This document shows, piece after piece, positions 1 through 12,042 of a stretch of 64,000 bases of DNA. Within the stretch, counting starts at the first letter, position 1. Every line of letters begins with the position of its first letter. Where the stretch lies: the NCBI RefSeq assembly GCF_009017415.1, contig NC_092405.1:2914001-2978000 (forward strand), in the 5' to 3' direction. The stretch comes from Aspergillus flavus. Its lineage: Eukaryota > Ascomycota > Eurotiomycetes > Eurotiales > Aspergillaceae. The notes beneath the pieces were generated by a model. It ran no database searches and was not told where the DNA came from. It saw only the letters and a program-made list of their open reading frames with translations. A program made the translations under genes and the position numbers.

Positions 1-1038
1 CGACCATGGCCGCCAATCGAGGCGACAGTTTCGCCAGCGCTATGGGTCGGATATGGGGTCGTGGCGGGATCCTCGGTTGTAAGTAGCCTTCTTGTCCGCT
101 ATCCGAGTAGCGTGACTGCAGTCTCTGACATGGGATGTCTGTGCAGATTATCAAGGTCTCATTCCGTGGGCCTGGATTGAGGCCTCCACCAAAGGCGCTG
201 TCCTCCTTTTCGTCGCGTCCGAGGCAGAATTCCGTGCCAAGGTGCTCGGCGCGCCAGACTTCCTCGCTGGTATCTCAGGAGGTATGGCGGGTGGTATTGC
301 CCAGGCATATGCCACTATGGGCTTCTGCACCTGTATGAAGACGGTCGAGATTACCAAGCACAAGATGGCTGCCCAGGGTGTAAAGCCTCCAAGCACCTTC
401 GCGACATTCATGGACATCTACCGCAAGGAAGGCATCCGTGGTATCAACCGCGGTGTGAATGCGGTCGCTATCCGTCAAACTACGAACTGGGGCTCTCGTT
501 TCGGTCTTTCTCGTCTCGCAGAATCAGCAATTCGCAAGGTGACCAACAAGGATGAAGGACAAAAACTGAGTGCGATGGAGAAGGTCTTAGCCTCCGGCCT
601 CGGTGGTGGTCTCTCTGCTTGGAACCAGCCTATTGAAGTCATTCGCGTGGAGATGCAGAGTAAGAAGGACGACCCCAACCGGCCTAAGAACTTGACCGTT
701 GGCAAAACCTTCAAGTACATCTACGAGACCAACGGTCTTAAGGGTCTTTACCGTGGAGTTACTCCCCGTATAGGCCTAGGAATCTGGCAGACAGTCTGCA
801 TGGTGGCTCTTGGTGACATGTGAGTTGACCATACCCCTGGGTGTTTAGGACTGGGTGTACTTTTCGGGCCAAGGTTACCGTGCCCCGAAAGCACTGGTTT
901 TCTGGTTACCATGTCCCCGATCTTCATGTGATAGCCGAGGAGCGGAGTTTGGCTAACCCATGGGTCTCTGTCGTACCGAATAGGGCCAAGGAAGCAGTCG
1001 AAAAACTGACGGGCGATCAAGTCACCGCTAAGCACTAG
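1..1038 (+). CDS. YHM2: Mitochondrial citrate/2-oxoglutarate carrier (YHM2 type), 5' partial
   Basis: Mitochondrial carrier family protein of the inner membrane; the Yhm2 family exchanges citrate for 2-oxoglutarate and supports cytosolic NADPH and lipid supply. The 5' end lies outside the window. Exons read as 1-78, 147-819 and 984-1038, with introns of 68 and 164 nt. The first visible codons give TMAANRGDSF and end in WGRGGILG. After splicing follow YQGLIPWAWIEASTKGAV, the family signature TMGFCTCMKTVEIT, GINRGVNAVAIRQ, NWGSRFGLSRL and LSAWNQPIEVIRVEMQSK. The last exon gives AKEAVEKLTGDQVTAKH and a stop, matching the Yhm2 C-terminus in style. The third exon is only 55 nt and its 164-nt intron is long for this window, but the frame joins exactly as GDM-AKE. 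It is convergent with the QCR2 gene. Family assignment is strong; substrate is inferred from the family. Confidence 0.93.
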
Positions 1039-2008
1039 TGAAGGTTTGAGATACCCTTCTACTATGCACGGCTCGGGAGTGACTGGGCAATTGAGTCTCC
1101 GATTTAAACACGGATCGGGTGGAATTACCATCAATCACATGCGTGGATAACTGAGTAGTGAACTTTGGGCCCGTGCTATTTGGGGTTCATATTTCCGTCT
1201 ATAATAATGTCTATGGGTAGTAATCCGCACTGATGTGGTAGTTCCGCCTCCAAAGGGTTCTCAATCGATTTCTAATCTTTCGCATATGTATATTCTATGT
1301 TTATGGTGTTTTCGAGTTGAAGCCGAAGATCACCAGTTATGCAGTAGTCTACTTCGCCCAACCAGGGAAATCCCGAAGTTTCGCGTTGTAAATATTTGAT
1401 GATGGTAATAAAGGATGTTATGAGTACCCAATTAGAAGGTAATACCAGCTACCATGATGGTGTGATCCCCTGTTGTAAGTGAATTGTACCCCATTCGACC
1501 CTTATGCTAGTAGTTAACTGACCGCTCGCAGAGTAGGGAATAAGCACCACCCGATGTATGGATGCACTACTACTATTACATTGACGGGGAGGATGTCTTT
1601 TCAATGGTTAAATTGTGATCTAGTTCTACTAGTATTGCCTAGAATGCCCATCTCTATGTATGTACTCCCTAAATATCGGCACGATAGATAATCGACTGTA
1701 TGTTTTAGGTTTATATTGATTTCCGTAGCTTTCCATATCATTACGATGAAGTCAAACACCGCCACGGCAGCCCAAGGACGTAAAATATGCCCCATTAAAC
1801 ACATGAGAGGATAACTCTAGAATCCGGAATAGAGCACATAAACCCATACTACACCGCAATGTGAAGAGTATTGGATAAGGTACAATTGTATTACAGTCAC
1901 ACAACTACAACCACGTCACAAAGAAAATATCTGCGAAGACTGATCTAGACACATGAGAAGGGGGTGACGCTTTTTTGCAAAGACAGTCTAATATGTATTG
2001 TATACACT
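1039..2008. other. Intergenic, convergent 3' ends (YHM2 / QCR2)
   Basis: 970 bp between two stop codons, expected to hold two 3' UTRs. I see only short unsupported ORFs, no repeat and no RNA gene. Confidence 0.7.
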
Positions 2009-3615
2009 TTAAACGGTCAGACCAAGGTCCTCGCCGTAAGGGAGCTGGAAGAGGTCTCCAACGGAGGCGACGGAGGCCTTGTCAGAGAGGAAGTTCTTTG
2101 CGGCCTGTGAAATAGAATCAGCTATCTTCCTGTTTTCAAAGATACCAACGCAGAATAAATATGATGTACTTACATCCGTAACCTGGGCCTCCGTAACGGC
2201 GTCGATGCTTTGAGCGATTTCGCCGATCTGGTAAGGCTTGCCGCCGCTGAGAAGAGCAGAGCCAGTGGCCTCAAGGCCGGTCTCGAGGCTCTGAGCCGAC
2301 TCAAGAGCACGGAACTTCGCCAGAGCGATTGCCTTTTTGATGTCTTCGCTAGCAACTTCGCCGGCGGCAACCTTCTTGAGGGCATCCACAGCATTCTTGC
2401 TGGCTGAAGCAACATGATCGGCCTTACCAGAAAGCGAAATAGTGAAGAGGCCAGCATCAGAGTAGGTGTGGCTCTTGGTAGAGGCACGGACCTGGGAGAA
2501 GCCCTGAGTAGCCTGAGCCAGGAGGGAGAAGCCAGGAGTCCACTTGATAGTGGACTCACCACCAAGGAGGGCAGCAAGAACAGAAGCTTCAGGCTTGTAG
2601 CCAGAGGTGCCGAAAGCAGCGGAGCCAGGGAATGCAATGACAACAGCGTTGCCGGCTTTGGAAGAGACACGCTGCTCACCGCCATGGTACTTGGAAGTGG
2701 CGCCGGGACGGAGCTGGTACTGACTGGAGCTGCCAGAGCTGGGGAGTTCCTTGAAGAACTGGCCAACCCACTTGGACAGTTCAGCAGAGTTTGAGCCACT
2801 GCCTACAAGCGCAATGTTGGACTTGGCATAAGCCTGCTGGGCGAACTCGGCGAGGGCTTCAGCCGAAAGGTATTTCTCAATAGGAGTAGTGGTGGAAGGG
2901 GTGATGCTCTCCCCCAGGCCACGGTGGAAAGCCAGGGAGTGGGCAGCATCGACAGCCTGCTGCTCAGGATTGGCGGCAAGGGCTTGTTGTCTGAGTTTGA
3001 GGTGCTTGATGACGACCTCATTCAATTCGTGGGCTGGTGAACCTGGTTAGCCCATCTATCGAAGCTGACATGACCACTTTGTCGACATACCTGCAAACTT
3101 CGACTGAGAAGCAACCTCTGCGAGAAGTTCGGCAAAGTAAGGAAGATCGTTCGAGAGGAACTTGGCCTTGAGGACAACATTTTCACGCGAGTGTGTCGAA
3201 GAAACTTCACCGCCGAGCAGTTCAACCTCCCGGTTGATCCGCAACGCCGACCGTTTGAGTGTGGACTATCAATTGATCAAAATCTTGTCAAATCCCATCT
3301 CGCATAGTGATGCGAAGCCAGTAAAAATGGGCATTGAGAGTAGGAGCTAACCTTGAAGGCAAATTGTTCGAGAGCATCGGAGAACCCAGGGAATGGCTGG
3401 TAACGGGGGCCGGCCTTTGCAACCAACGCCAGGGTTGCTGTAGGACCGGCTACTTCTCTATTGGCGAGCTTCACGCCAGCAGCCTCGGTGACATCGTACT
3501 GGAGGCCTGGGGTCGCAGCAGAGGCCATGCTTCGACGGCTGTTGATGCCGGCAGCAGAGCACTGCTTCTGGACCGCACGGGGCGCATTTCGGCTGAAAGT
3601 AGACCGCGACAGCAT
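2009..3615 (-). CDS. QCR2: Ubiquinol-cytochrome c reductase core protein 2 (complex III)
   Basis: Core subunit 2 of mitochondrial complex III, an M16-peptidase-fold protein without catalytic function. Four exons on the minus strand: 3352-3615, 3091-3265, 2174-3033 and 2009-2104 (464 aa); introns are 86, 57 and 69 nt, and all joins keep frame. The start MLSRSTFSRNAPRAVQK gives an Arg/Ser/Ala-rich mitochondrial presequence. Then come PGFSDALEQFAFK, RSALRINREVELLGGE and HELNEVVIKHLKLRQQ. The HxxEH zinc motif of active processing peptidases is replaced by SDALEQ, as expected for core 2. The last intron is easy to miss because it can be read through in frame. The promoter faces RPC82 divergently and has a CCAAT box and a CACGTG box. 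Confidence 0.93.
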
Positions 3616-3795
3616 TATCGCATGTGCGGAATATAAAATATGTGAGGAGGAAGATAGGAAGCCGAGGAGCTCGACAGCAATTGGGGGGGTGGAGTGAAAG
3701 GGAGAGCAGAAGAGTGCTTCTGACTGTCGTTGGGCGGGTTGGAAACGATGTCTGAAAAGCTTCAAGATGCCGGAGCCTTGATTACTTTCTCTCTG

Positions 3796-3800
3796 ATTGG
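3796..3800 (-). promoter_or_regulatory. CCAAT box upstream of QCR2
   Basis: CCAAT on the QCR2 strand, 181 bp before its start codon. Fits HAP-complex control of a respiratory-chain gene, but a five-base motif is weak evidence alone. Confidence 0.35.
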
Positions 3801-3875
3801 CTAGAATGGCGAGTGCGGGCGGAACCGGCTTTTCCTCCTCCTCCGTGTCAGCTGATGTCACATGATGCATGGCTG

Positions 3876-3881
3876 CACGTG
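3876..3881. promoter_or_regulatory. CACGTG E-box upstream of QCR2
   Basis: Palindromic CACGTG about 260 bp before the QCR2 start and 208 bp before the RPC82 start. Known bHLH factors of the Cbf1 and Pho4 types bind this core. Confidence 0.3.
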
Positions 3882-4088
3882 AGCCCCGGCAAAAGCATTG
3901 CGATAAGAGAAAAAAAAAGTAGGACAAAGAGGGGGAAAAGGTAGCTTGTGTCGATTGCTCTGCAACCAGTTTGCGCTTCCGTTATCTATTAGTTGGTCGA
4001 TACTAATTCCCTATGAATATCCCGCGGTGACCGCTGTTTCCTTCTAGAGAATTGAAGCTGGCAAATTCTCTAGAAGTCTTAAGCTAAT

Positions 4089-6297
4089 ATGACTTCCCAA
4101 GTATGCGACTGTTCCATCTACATGAGTCTCACGCGTTAACCTGATGAATGGCAGTATGCTGGAGAGCTCTGTACGCTCCTTGTCGAAGATAACTTTGGGG
4201 AACTGTTTGCGGTATGTTTGGATTTGGACACCCATCGACTACTTTTCAACCCATGCCCGGAATCTTGATGCGGAGCGAAAAGCATGATGTGGCTGACTCT
4301 AATCTACCTCGCGGACACAGCGCATTTTCTCGACATTAAATCGCTATGATCGACTTTCCTTTTCCCGGCTGAAATTCTACTCCCGTCTCTCCAACGCCCA
4401 GCTTCGTCATGGCCTCGCTGCTATGATTCAGCAACACCTTGTCTACCACTACACGTCCTATGATGACGGCATTACGTACTACGAACCCAACATGCAATCC
4501 GCATACTATCTTGTCCGATCCGGGAAGATCTTGGAGCTTATAGAACATCGATTGGGAAAATATGCCGCCACTGTTATGTCGACCATCATGTTTCTTGGCC
4601 ATGCGCAAGTTGGCTATCTCGAAACCCTTCCGGCTCTGAGACCTTCGAACTCCGACGTGAATAGAGCTAGTGAGGAGCGTGGTGGAATCCATGAAACTGA
4701 AGAGTACCACGGAGAGGAAGCACGCCAGGAAACTGAGGAACATAGGGAAACTGAAGGCCGACCGAATGGGCTCAATAGTGATTATACTTCTAGTGAACGT
4801 CCAGCTCTTCTTCACCCGACTTTGAAAGCATTGGCAGGACATGGTTACATACTACGTGTCAGGGATGCTCAATTCCAAAGCTATGCTGACAACGCTTTGG
4901 ATGCCGAGCGCACAATTAAGTCAAGACCAGACATTAAAGCCCTTAAGGGAAAAAAACTAGACGAAGCAGTTACCGAGGGGACGCTCGAATTGCTCAAAGA
5001 ACGGTTGGACGGAGACCTCACTCGTGGGTTGATGTTTAATGGAGTGCCCCGAGGAGCTAAACGAAGGCATACCACTGGAGCTACCGAGGCATCTAATAAA
5101 AAGGCGCGAGTTGACTATGCTGCTGTCGATGAGGATGAGGACGGTGGAGAAGAAAACGAGTGGTCAGACGATGACTTTGGTGAAGATACAATACCTATGG
5201 AGGTAGGTCTTCCCTTTCCTTAAGCTTTCAGGTCCCCGTTCCGGCGGTTGTTCTTTCAAAGGAGAAACTGATGGAACGGTGCTTAGTCCGGCATCACTGT
5301 ACGCATAAATTATGAGAAATTGGACGTCGCTCTCCGGAACCGCCGTTTTTTGGAACTTGCAGAGCGGGACTCCTCTCCCGTGACAGCCGAAGTTTACGAA
5401 AGTCTCCTACGACGTATCGAATACCAGACAGCGAAATGTCGAGATACCACTGAAATCCCTCGCGAGGGAGAGGAGGGCGAACATTATTCTGTGCCAGTTC
5501 CTCTAAGAGCAGTGGTAGAGGATGTCGACCTGTTTCTGGACCTAGCAGGATCAGTTGGTCCCATGGAGGTCTCTCAGCCTATAAACAGGCGCGGCAAGCG
5601 ACCGTTGGAAGAAACCACGAACGGTGCAGCCCATGATGGGACCAACGGGGGGCAATCAGATGGAAATCGTACCTACGAAGTCGACCAGCATCTCTGCCTT
5701 CTAGCTCAACCACCTTATAGCCTCACCTCCAAACGTATGGTTTCGGGTCTAATTACCTGGACTGTCGAGTTCCGCCACTTGGCACGCAAACTTCGTCATC
5801 TTGAATTGGAACGTATTATCGAAGCGAGATATGGCGATGTTGCATTACGGGTTGTCCGTGTACTCCATGACAAGGGCAAACTAGATGAGAAACGTCTACA
5901 GGAAATCAGCCTTCTTCCATTCAAAGACCTACGCCAGGTTCTCGCCAGCATGCAGACTGGCGGATTCGTCGACTTACAAGAAGTGCCGCGAGACGCACTG
6001 CGACAGCCTTCAAAAACTATTTTTCTCTGGTTCTACGACCCCGATCGCGTCGGTAATAGTGTCTTGGAGGATACGTACAAGGCAATGTCTCGATGTTTGC
6101 AGCGCCTGCGGTTCGAGCGGAGTCGGCTGAAAGAATTTCTTGAGAAGACAGAGCGAAGCGATGTTAAGGGCAATGAGGAGCGATACCTGTCTGAAGCAGA
6201 ACTAACCCTACTCGGACAATGGAGGGCGAAAGAGGCACTCTTGCTGGGAGAAGTAGCCCGGTTAGACGAAATGGTGGCCGTGATAAGGGACTACTAA
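4089..6297 (+). CDS. RPC82: DNA-directed RNA polymerase III subunit RPC3 (RPC82/C82)
   Basis: Pol III-specific subunit of the C82/C34/C31 initiation subcomplex, with winged-helix repeats that help open tRNA and 5S promoters. Exons 4089-4100, 4155-4211, 4321-5202 and 5287-6297 give 653 aa, close to the yeast protein length. The first coding exon is only four codons (MTSQ) and the second is 57 nt (YAGELCTLLVEDNFGELFA). Exon 3 opens RIFSTLNRYDRLSF and runs to LRHGLAAMIQQHLVYHYTS, a clear RPC82 N-terminal winged-helix region. A low-complexity acidic stretch (VDEDEDGGEENEWSDDDFG) precedes the last intron. The C-terminal half contains FKDLRQVLASMQTGGFVDLQ and FLWFYDPDRV, and ends in a coiled-coil-like segment. 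Divergent from QCR2, convergent with the bHLH gene. Confidence 0.93.
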
Positions 6298-6986
6298 GGC
6301 ACTGAAAACCGTAATGAGCAATGAAATATCAAGTTTTCACATTTGCATGTGCATTCATATGGGCTGAACGGTTAGTGCTGTACAGATTAGCTTCATAAGG
6401 GCCAGCCTCTCCCGGTTGACGCTCGTATATTTTAAGATTGATTGTAGGACCAGGCTGCTTCATTATCAATCAGACCAAGACATTATACCTGGAGTTGTAG
6501 GATACCTGGTGATACATATCGTATAATAATACTGGTCTCCATACAGAAATAGAGGATGTGAGAAGCGGTCTACTAGCCCTGATAATTCAAATAGAATAGG
6601 AACAAGAAACGATATAGAGCTGATTTCAAGTCAATGGTGACTTGCCGAAGCGGTGTTAATATTAACATAGTAAGACAGGATAGTAATGATGCGAAGGCTT
6701 GAGGCTAGAACCAAGAATGAAGAATAGAAAAACCACGACCACCCCAGATCACCATTGAAGAACCAAACCAAAGACCAAACCAAAAGCGCAAAGAAAAGGC
6801 CTCCCAGGTGTCAAGTCTAGATCAAAATTCCATACCATTTTATACATTGAAAATCCAATCCAACTCTTTCCGGTCACCGTCTAACAGTTTCCCGATTTCT
6901 GCTGTCGTAAAGCATGTCACATTAAACAGGTGCCTCTAGGCAAAAGACCATTCGGTTCAAATCACTACGATGTCTCCATCGTAAGA
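6298..6986. other. Intergenic, convergent 3' ends (RPC82 / bHLH gene)
   Basis: 689 bp of AT-rich sequence between two stop codons. I see no ORF or RNA worth naming; it probably holds 3' UTRs. Confidence 0.7.
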
Positions 6987-9301
6987 CTATGCAGGGCCAT
7001 TCGTTGCAGGGCTTGTAAGCACACCTACAACCTCGCCGGGCTTTTCCAATTGCTCATTTTCAGGGCTAACTGAGTCGCCGTCGTGGGCTTGAGAAGTCTC
7101 TTTCTCGCCTAGCCGAGCCTCAGCAGCCTCTAGCTTGCCCTTCGTTTCCTCGAGTTCCTTCTTCAATGCTTTAATATAATCAATGGCCATTTCCACAGTG
7201 CTGGCCTTACTGATCTGCTGATTGCTGGGTTTCTCTTTTTCCTTTTCACTGCCTTTCAGACTGCAAGGCGTAGCATCTTTCGCATTTTTCATGTTGACAA
7301 ACTCAGCGGGAATTAGAGCTTCAATTTCCTTGAGCGCATTATTAATGCGATTACGTCGGCCTTGCTCTGCAAGCTTATGGTTCGTCCGCTTGGAGCTCAA
7401 ATTTTCGGCTAACGCTTCAGGATAGGATACGCCAGGGAGAAGGGTTCCATCCAAAATATGCTGGTAGTTCGATTTGGAGGCTAGATATAAGGCCGATGTC
7501 TCACTTGATATACCTGCTAAACGAGATGAAGTCAGTTTAGATGATTACATTAATCAATGAATCTTGGTTTTTCACTTACATTCTCCTCGGACCAATGGTT
7601 GTATGCTAGGACTTATTTTAGGGCGTAGATTCGGACTGGGTTGAGATGAGCTAAGACTCTGTCGCTTTCTACCCAATGGCCCTAGTTTGGGTGTGTCTGA
7701 TTTCTTGCCTACCGGCCCGCTAGGAGAAGGCATAGCGACGGTGCGCGGGCTAGGAGCTACTGAACCTGGGGTACGCTCAGCCAAGGGAGTCGGTTTGGGT
7801 TCTAGAGCTGGGGTGATCACGGATGCTGCATCCGTACGACCATTTCGCAGGGAGGTGTCTATGCGGGCCACTTGCGATTGGGAGAAGTGGGTAGTAGGAG
7901 TAGCTGCTTCTGGGAGAATAACATCCTCCATGATATCATCCTGTGACTCAGACGACACAGGGCCTGACGCTTGGCCGATTGCGGCTGGACTATGCTGCGG
8001 CCGCTGAATGCGCATCAACATAGCCGGAGTCGCAGGCTCGTTGGTTTGCGATTGCGCCGCCTGAGGAGCAATCGCGGGAGACCTCCGAGCAGTGGGTAGA
8101 GCTGGGGGCGGCATCAGGGGTTCAGACAGGGGTTCAGGGGAGACGGAATCCTGGCCAGAACTCTCATTGCTTCCATATCGCAGCCCGCTACCAGTGGAGG
8201 GCTGTGACCTCGGGCCACCTTGATGTTGGCTGAGGCCGTTCAATACCTCATCCGAGTTGATTTGCAGGAGTGACTTCTTGCGTGTCTGAGGCCGCACCGA
8301 AGGAGATTGTTGCTTTTTGGCCCTAGCGGAAAATGTTTTGGTGTTTGATGGTCGGCGTCGGTGGTGTTTCCGAATCAAGCCAGGTGAATTAGGGGACGAC
8401 GAAACAGGAATGGAACTGTCGATGGGTGAATTCACAAAACCCATGTCCGAGACATGACCGGAATGAAACGGATAGCCGGTTGAATTCGCATTCTGGGCCT
8501 CGAGAGCGGGGGAGGTTAGAGGGGTAAAGTACTCGCCAGGAATTGTATACTCTGGCAGCCGGAATTGGGTCTCCAGTGGGGTCATGGCGGGAGACACCAA
8601 GGGGGTGTAGAGCGCCTGTAATGGAGGGAGGGAGCATTAGCCATGCACATATTGAAGTGGGGTTGTGGCAGGTTGACTGTTTCGCTTACCTGCTCCTCAT
8701 TTATGCGAGCGTACCGGTCGTACATGTCATGATTCTCATCCACACGTTGCGGGTATGTGGCCGCGCTTCCTTGCATTTCAATACTATTAGGAGTCGGAGG
8801 TATCACTGGCTGGCCGTTAGGTACGTAAGGCTGGGAAGTTGGTTGCGAATGATGGACATGATGATGGTGTGACTGCTCCTGCGGCTGCTGCAATTGCTGG
8901 TGATTAAAGATTTGGGGATGTGGAGGTTTCTGGGCATAGAACGCCGGAGTCACCGGGGCATCGGAGAAAGGCGCTGGAATAGAGCCGTGCGACTGGCTTT
9001 GGTGAACTTGACTGGAGAGCTCAATGGGAAAATCGCCCATCATGCGGTCATACGACGATGATTGAGGGGCCACCGCATCGGTCTCCATACGCATAAGCTG
9101 TTCCTGGCCCGAAGGAGCAGTTGAGGTAGGCATCGACACGGAATGAGCGATAGAACGAGGAGGGTGCTGGTCGGATGGCCCGTGCCCCTCCATGTCGGGG
9201 AAATGCATTCCAAATTCAAGGAAGTTGGAGAATTCATCGTCGCCGGGGGCGGTAATATCCGGCCAGGAAAGTGAGTTGTCCTGCTCCATGGCGGAACTCA
9301 T
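6987..9301 (-). CDS. palcA: bHLH transcription factor, NUC-1/Pho4 (PalcA) type
   Basis: Probable phosphate-responsive activator. Exons 8690-9301, 7580-8615 and 6987-7513 (introns 74 and 66 nt) give 724 aa. The N-terminal 600 residues are low complexity, rich in Ser/Pro/Gln with a His run (SHHHHVHH), as in activation regions. The bHLH is C-terminal. The basic region KRTNHKLAEQGRRNR keeps the His, Glu and Arg positions that read CACGTG. Helix 1 ends in EIEALIPAEF. A long loop of about 30 residues follows, with Lys/Glu-rich KGSEKEKEKPSNQQ, then helix 2 KASTVEMAIDYIKALKKEL and a short coiled coil. The IPAEF...KASTVE layout is that of Neurospora NUC-1 and yeast Pho4. The symbol is from memory of the A. 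nidulans orthologue and is less sure than the family. Its 2.7 kb upstream region is shared with the septin-like gene. Confidence 0.85.
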
Positions 9302-10120
9302 CTACCGTATCTCTTTTCTTCTTCTTGATTTTCTTCTTGTTGTTTTTTTGGTTCGTTTGTTTCTCTCTGTGTTGAAGATTGGCTAACTCCACTGCCCCGA
9401 AGCCTTTCTCCTTTTCTGTAGTCTGTAACGCAGCGTCGCCGAACGAAAACCAAGATTCACGATGAGGACTGCAACTCGGGAGTAATTTTGAGGGAAGAGT
9501 TTAGCAAAACGATAGGACAGAGCAAGATTAAGACTTCGGGGGATTGAAGCAAAAGATATTGAAAATGGTAATAAAACGAGATGAGTGATGGAGCGTCAGC
9601 TCAACAAGATCGACTGGCAGACATGGCGACCGTGGGAAGACAAGATGAATAGAATCCCAAACGTCGATTAACGGCAGAAGACAAAATTAATGAGAGCAGG
9701 ATATAGATCTAGTGGGGACAAGACGATGAAAGAGCAAGCGAGAGTAGAGTTGAACACGAGCTGAATAGACCGATCGGGCAAGCGACAACATATGGGAAGT
9801 CAGTTTTGTTAGTTTATTTCGTTACCTCGTGAGTGAGTTAAGTAAGTAGGTTAAGTCAGACCAGTCCTGGAAGGTGGTTCTGTGCCGACGGGCGGAGATA
9901 TAGAAATTAACGTCGATGGGTTTAGTTCGATAAGGTACGCTAGGCAAAAAAATGAAAAATACAAGGTACATACATCGGTAACACTGTACAGTACTTGTAG
10001 TATAGGTACATACTAGTATATTTATACCTACCTATTTTTTAGAATCATTCTTGTCTCTATCAGTATGTATGTATGTATATATGAATAAGTAACTTCTTTC
10101 TGGTTTACATCTTCGGTCTT

Positions 10121-10237
<117 letters not shown>

Positions 10238-11330
10238 ATGTGAGAGAAAAGCCCAGGCTATGTAAAAAAAAAAAAAAGGGTAAAAGGATGGAGGAAAACA
10301 GTAGGGAAAAAAAAGGGTTGTACTGTGTATGTACGGAACACTTCTAGTACCTAGTACGCACTACTACTAAATACGGAGTAACTCCTTTCAAGGAACTAAA
10401 CCAATTAAAGAAGGTAATTAATCATGATTGGACGGGAAGAGAAGAGGAGAAATCATTTATACAGTTGGAACTTATTTACTCCGTATGTATTTTGTTATCG
10501 ATAAGAATTCTAGGAGAGAGAAGATTCATTCAGATAATATATATACTTCCTCGATACATCCCTTAAGCACAATGATAGCAAATAAATTGTACGCCTTGGC
10601 CTTGCGTGATGTAGACCCTCAAAAGGTATTACATACATACTTAGGGGGAGCGAGACTTCATCTAAATTGTTTCCCGGTCCAACCATGGACGTCGATGGGT
10701 CCGTTGGAAAAGAGACTACTCTTTAGGCCTCAATCGAAAGAGCCAACCGGAAACGTTCTCAGTTACCTAGTGGCAAACTCAGTCTGGAGAGAGGGAAGTT
10801 CTCTCCGTATTGAATTGGGGGTCCCAGGTTTGAAACGATCAAGAACACTTTCCTTTCATGCCATTTATACGATACGATCTGGGAAGACGTACATATCATG
10901 GTCCAGGACTACCTATCGTCATATGACTTTTTGACTGTATTATTCGAGTGTCATTTATCAACCTTTGTTCAAAGAAACATTTCGCTCAAACTACTTCTTT
11001 CAAAGAGTGAGGGGACGCGGCAGTTGCGCTTCTGGATTAAATTTCATGATTCGGAAATTCCACTAGACAGAGAAAAAATTTACTTTTATGGTTAAACTTT
11101 TGTGGAATGATGAAACTGCAGTAGTCAACCGCATCCCTTGTATGGTAGTCAGTAGTTAGCAGTTACATCCTTCAGGTTCGAAATGTACCGAACTAGTAGT
11201 GCTTATGTATATATATATACACACACTTTGGCAGTTGTCACCCCAAGCCAGAAAACGGGAGATGTCAAAAGAAAAGAAAGGAAAAACTACAGATCAAAAA
11301 CCAATTAACAACGGATAAATTGGCTGTTTT

Positions 11331-11405
11331 TCCTCTTTTCTTTTTCTATTTTTTCTTTTTCTTTTTCTTTTTCCTTTTCTTTTTTTTTTTTTATTCTTCT
11401 CTCTA
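11331..11405. repeat. Polypyrimidine (CTTTT-like) tract
   Basis: Low-complexity T/C stretch with repeated CTTTTT units and a T14 run, about 640 bp upstream of the septin-like start codon. Confidence 0.85.
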
Positions 11406-12042
11406 ATTTAGTATGAAACGGAGGAGATTCCCCCGACACCGATGCTCTCTAGCGTCGTAGTCTAGAATTACAGGGTAAAGGTGGTTTACTGTGGTTCGCT
11501 TCAAGTGACTTATGCAACTAATGGTTAGTCTAACTACCCTCCAGGCTCCCGACTAGCCTAATAGCTTCGGTAGCCCGTGGAATGTTCGACTAGTAAGAAG
11601 GAGGAAGCATCGGCAGTACCCTAACTAGTATGCGAATGACTAATGATAAGAACATTGTTACCTGCGCTACCAAACCAGCCCTCCCCACCCAAGTCTCTTG
11701 CTACTACGATGATTCTCATTCTGCGAATGAAAGAGTAGTAGCTGATAGTGCGTATGTATAGAGCCGTTGGCTTGACCATGTAGCTAGCATACTACCTACC
11801 TACGTGCCTACTGGATACTGGACATTTTGTTACCAATGCGGGGTTCGGGTTGCTGGAGGGGTCGTGACTTTAACAACGTGACATGACATGACATAACATA
11901 ACATGGACATTGCATTCAACAAACAACGTCGCATCACCGCGCATCACCTCGGCCAAAACTGTCGTCTTCTTCATGTTTCTGCCGTCCTTCTCCATATACA
12001 TGCCGGGGACCTTGTATAAGTTCTCCTCACCTGTTACCTACC

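Larger units (their letters stand above)
3616..4088. promoter_or_regulatory. Divergent promoter region QCR2 / RPC82
   Basis: 473 bp between two divergent start codons. It contains ATTGG at 3796-3800, which is CCAAT read toward QCR2, and CACGTG at 3876-3881. CCAAT boxes bound by the HAP/CBF complex are common in promoters of fungal respiratory genes; their use here is inferred. Confidence 0.5.

Noticed and set aside
2170..2799. 209-codon frame inside QCR2
   Set aside because: Shadow frame of the QCR2 exon, Ser/Leu/Arg-rich; the main frame has clear family motifs.
10372..10485. TACGGAGTA / TACTCCGTA inverted pair as a possible MITE
   Set aside because: Homology does not extend beyond the nine bases, and no target-site duplication is visible.
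10428..10934. 168-codon open frame in the bHLH/septin-like intergenic region
   Set aside because: Begins at TTG, lies in repeat-rich promoter DNA, and shows no domain or codon bias.
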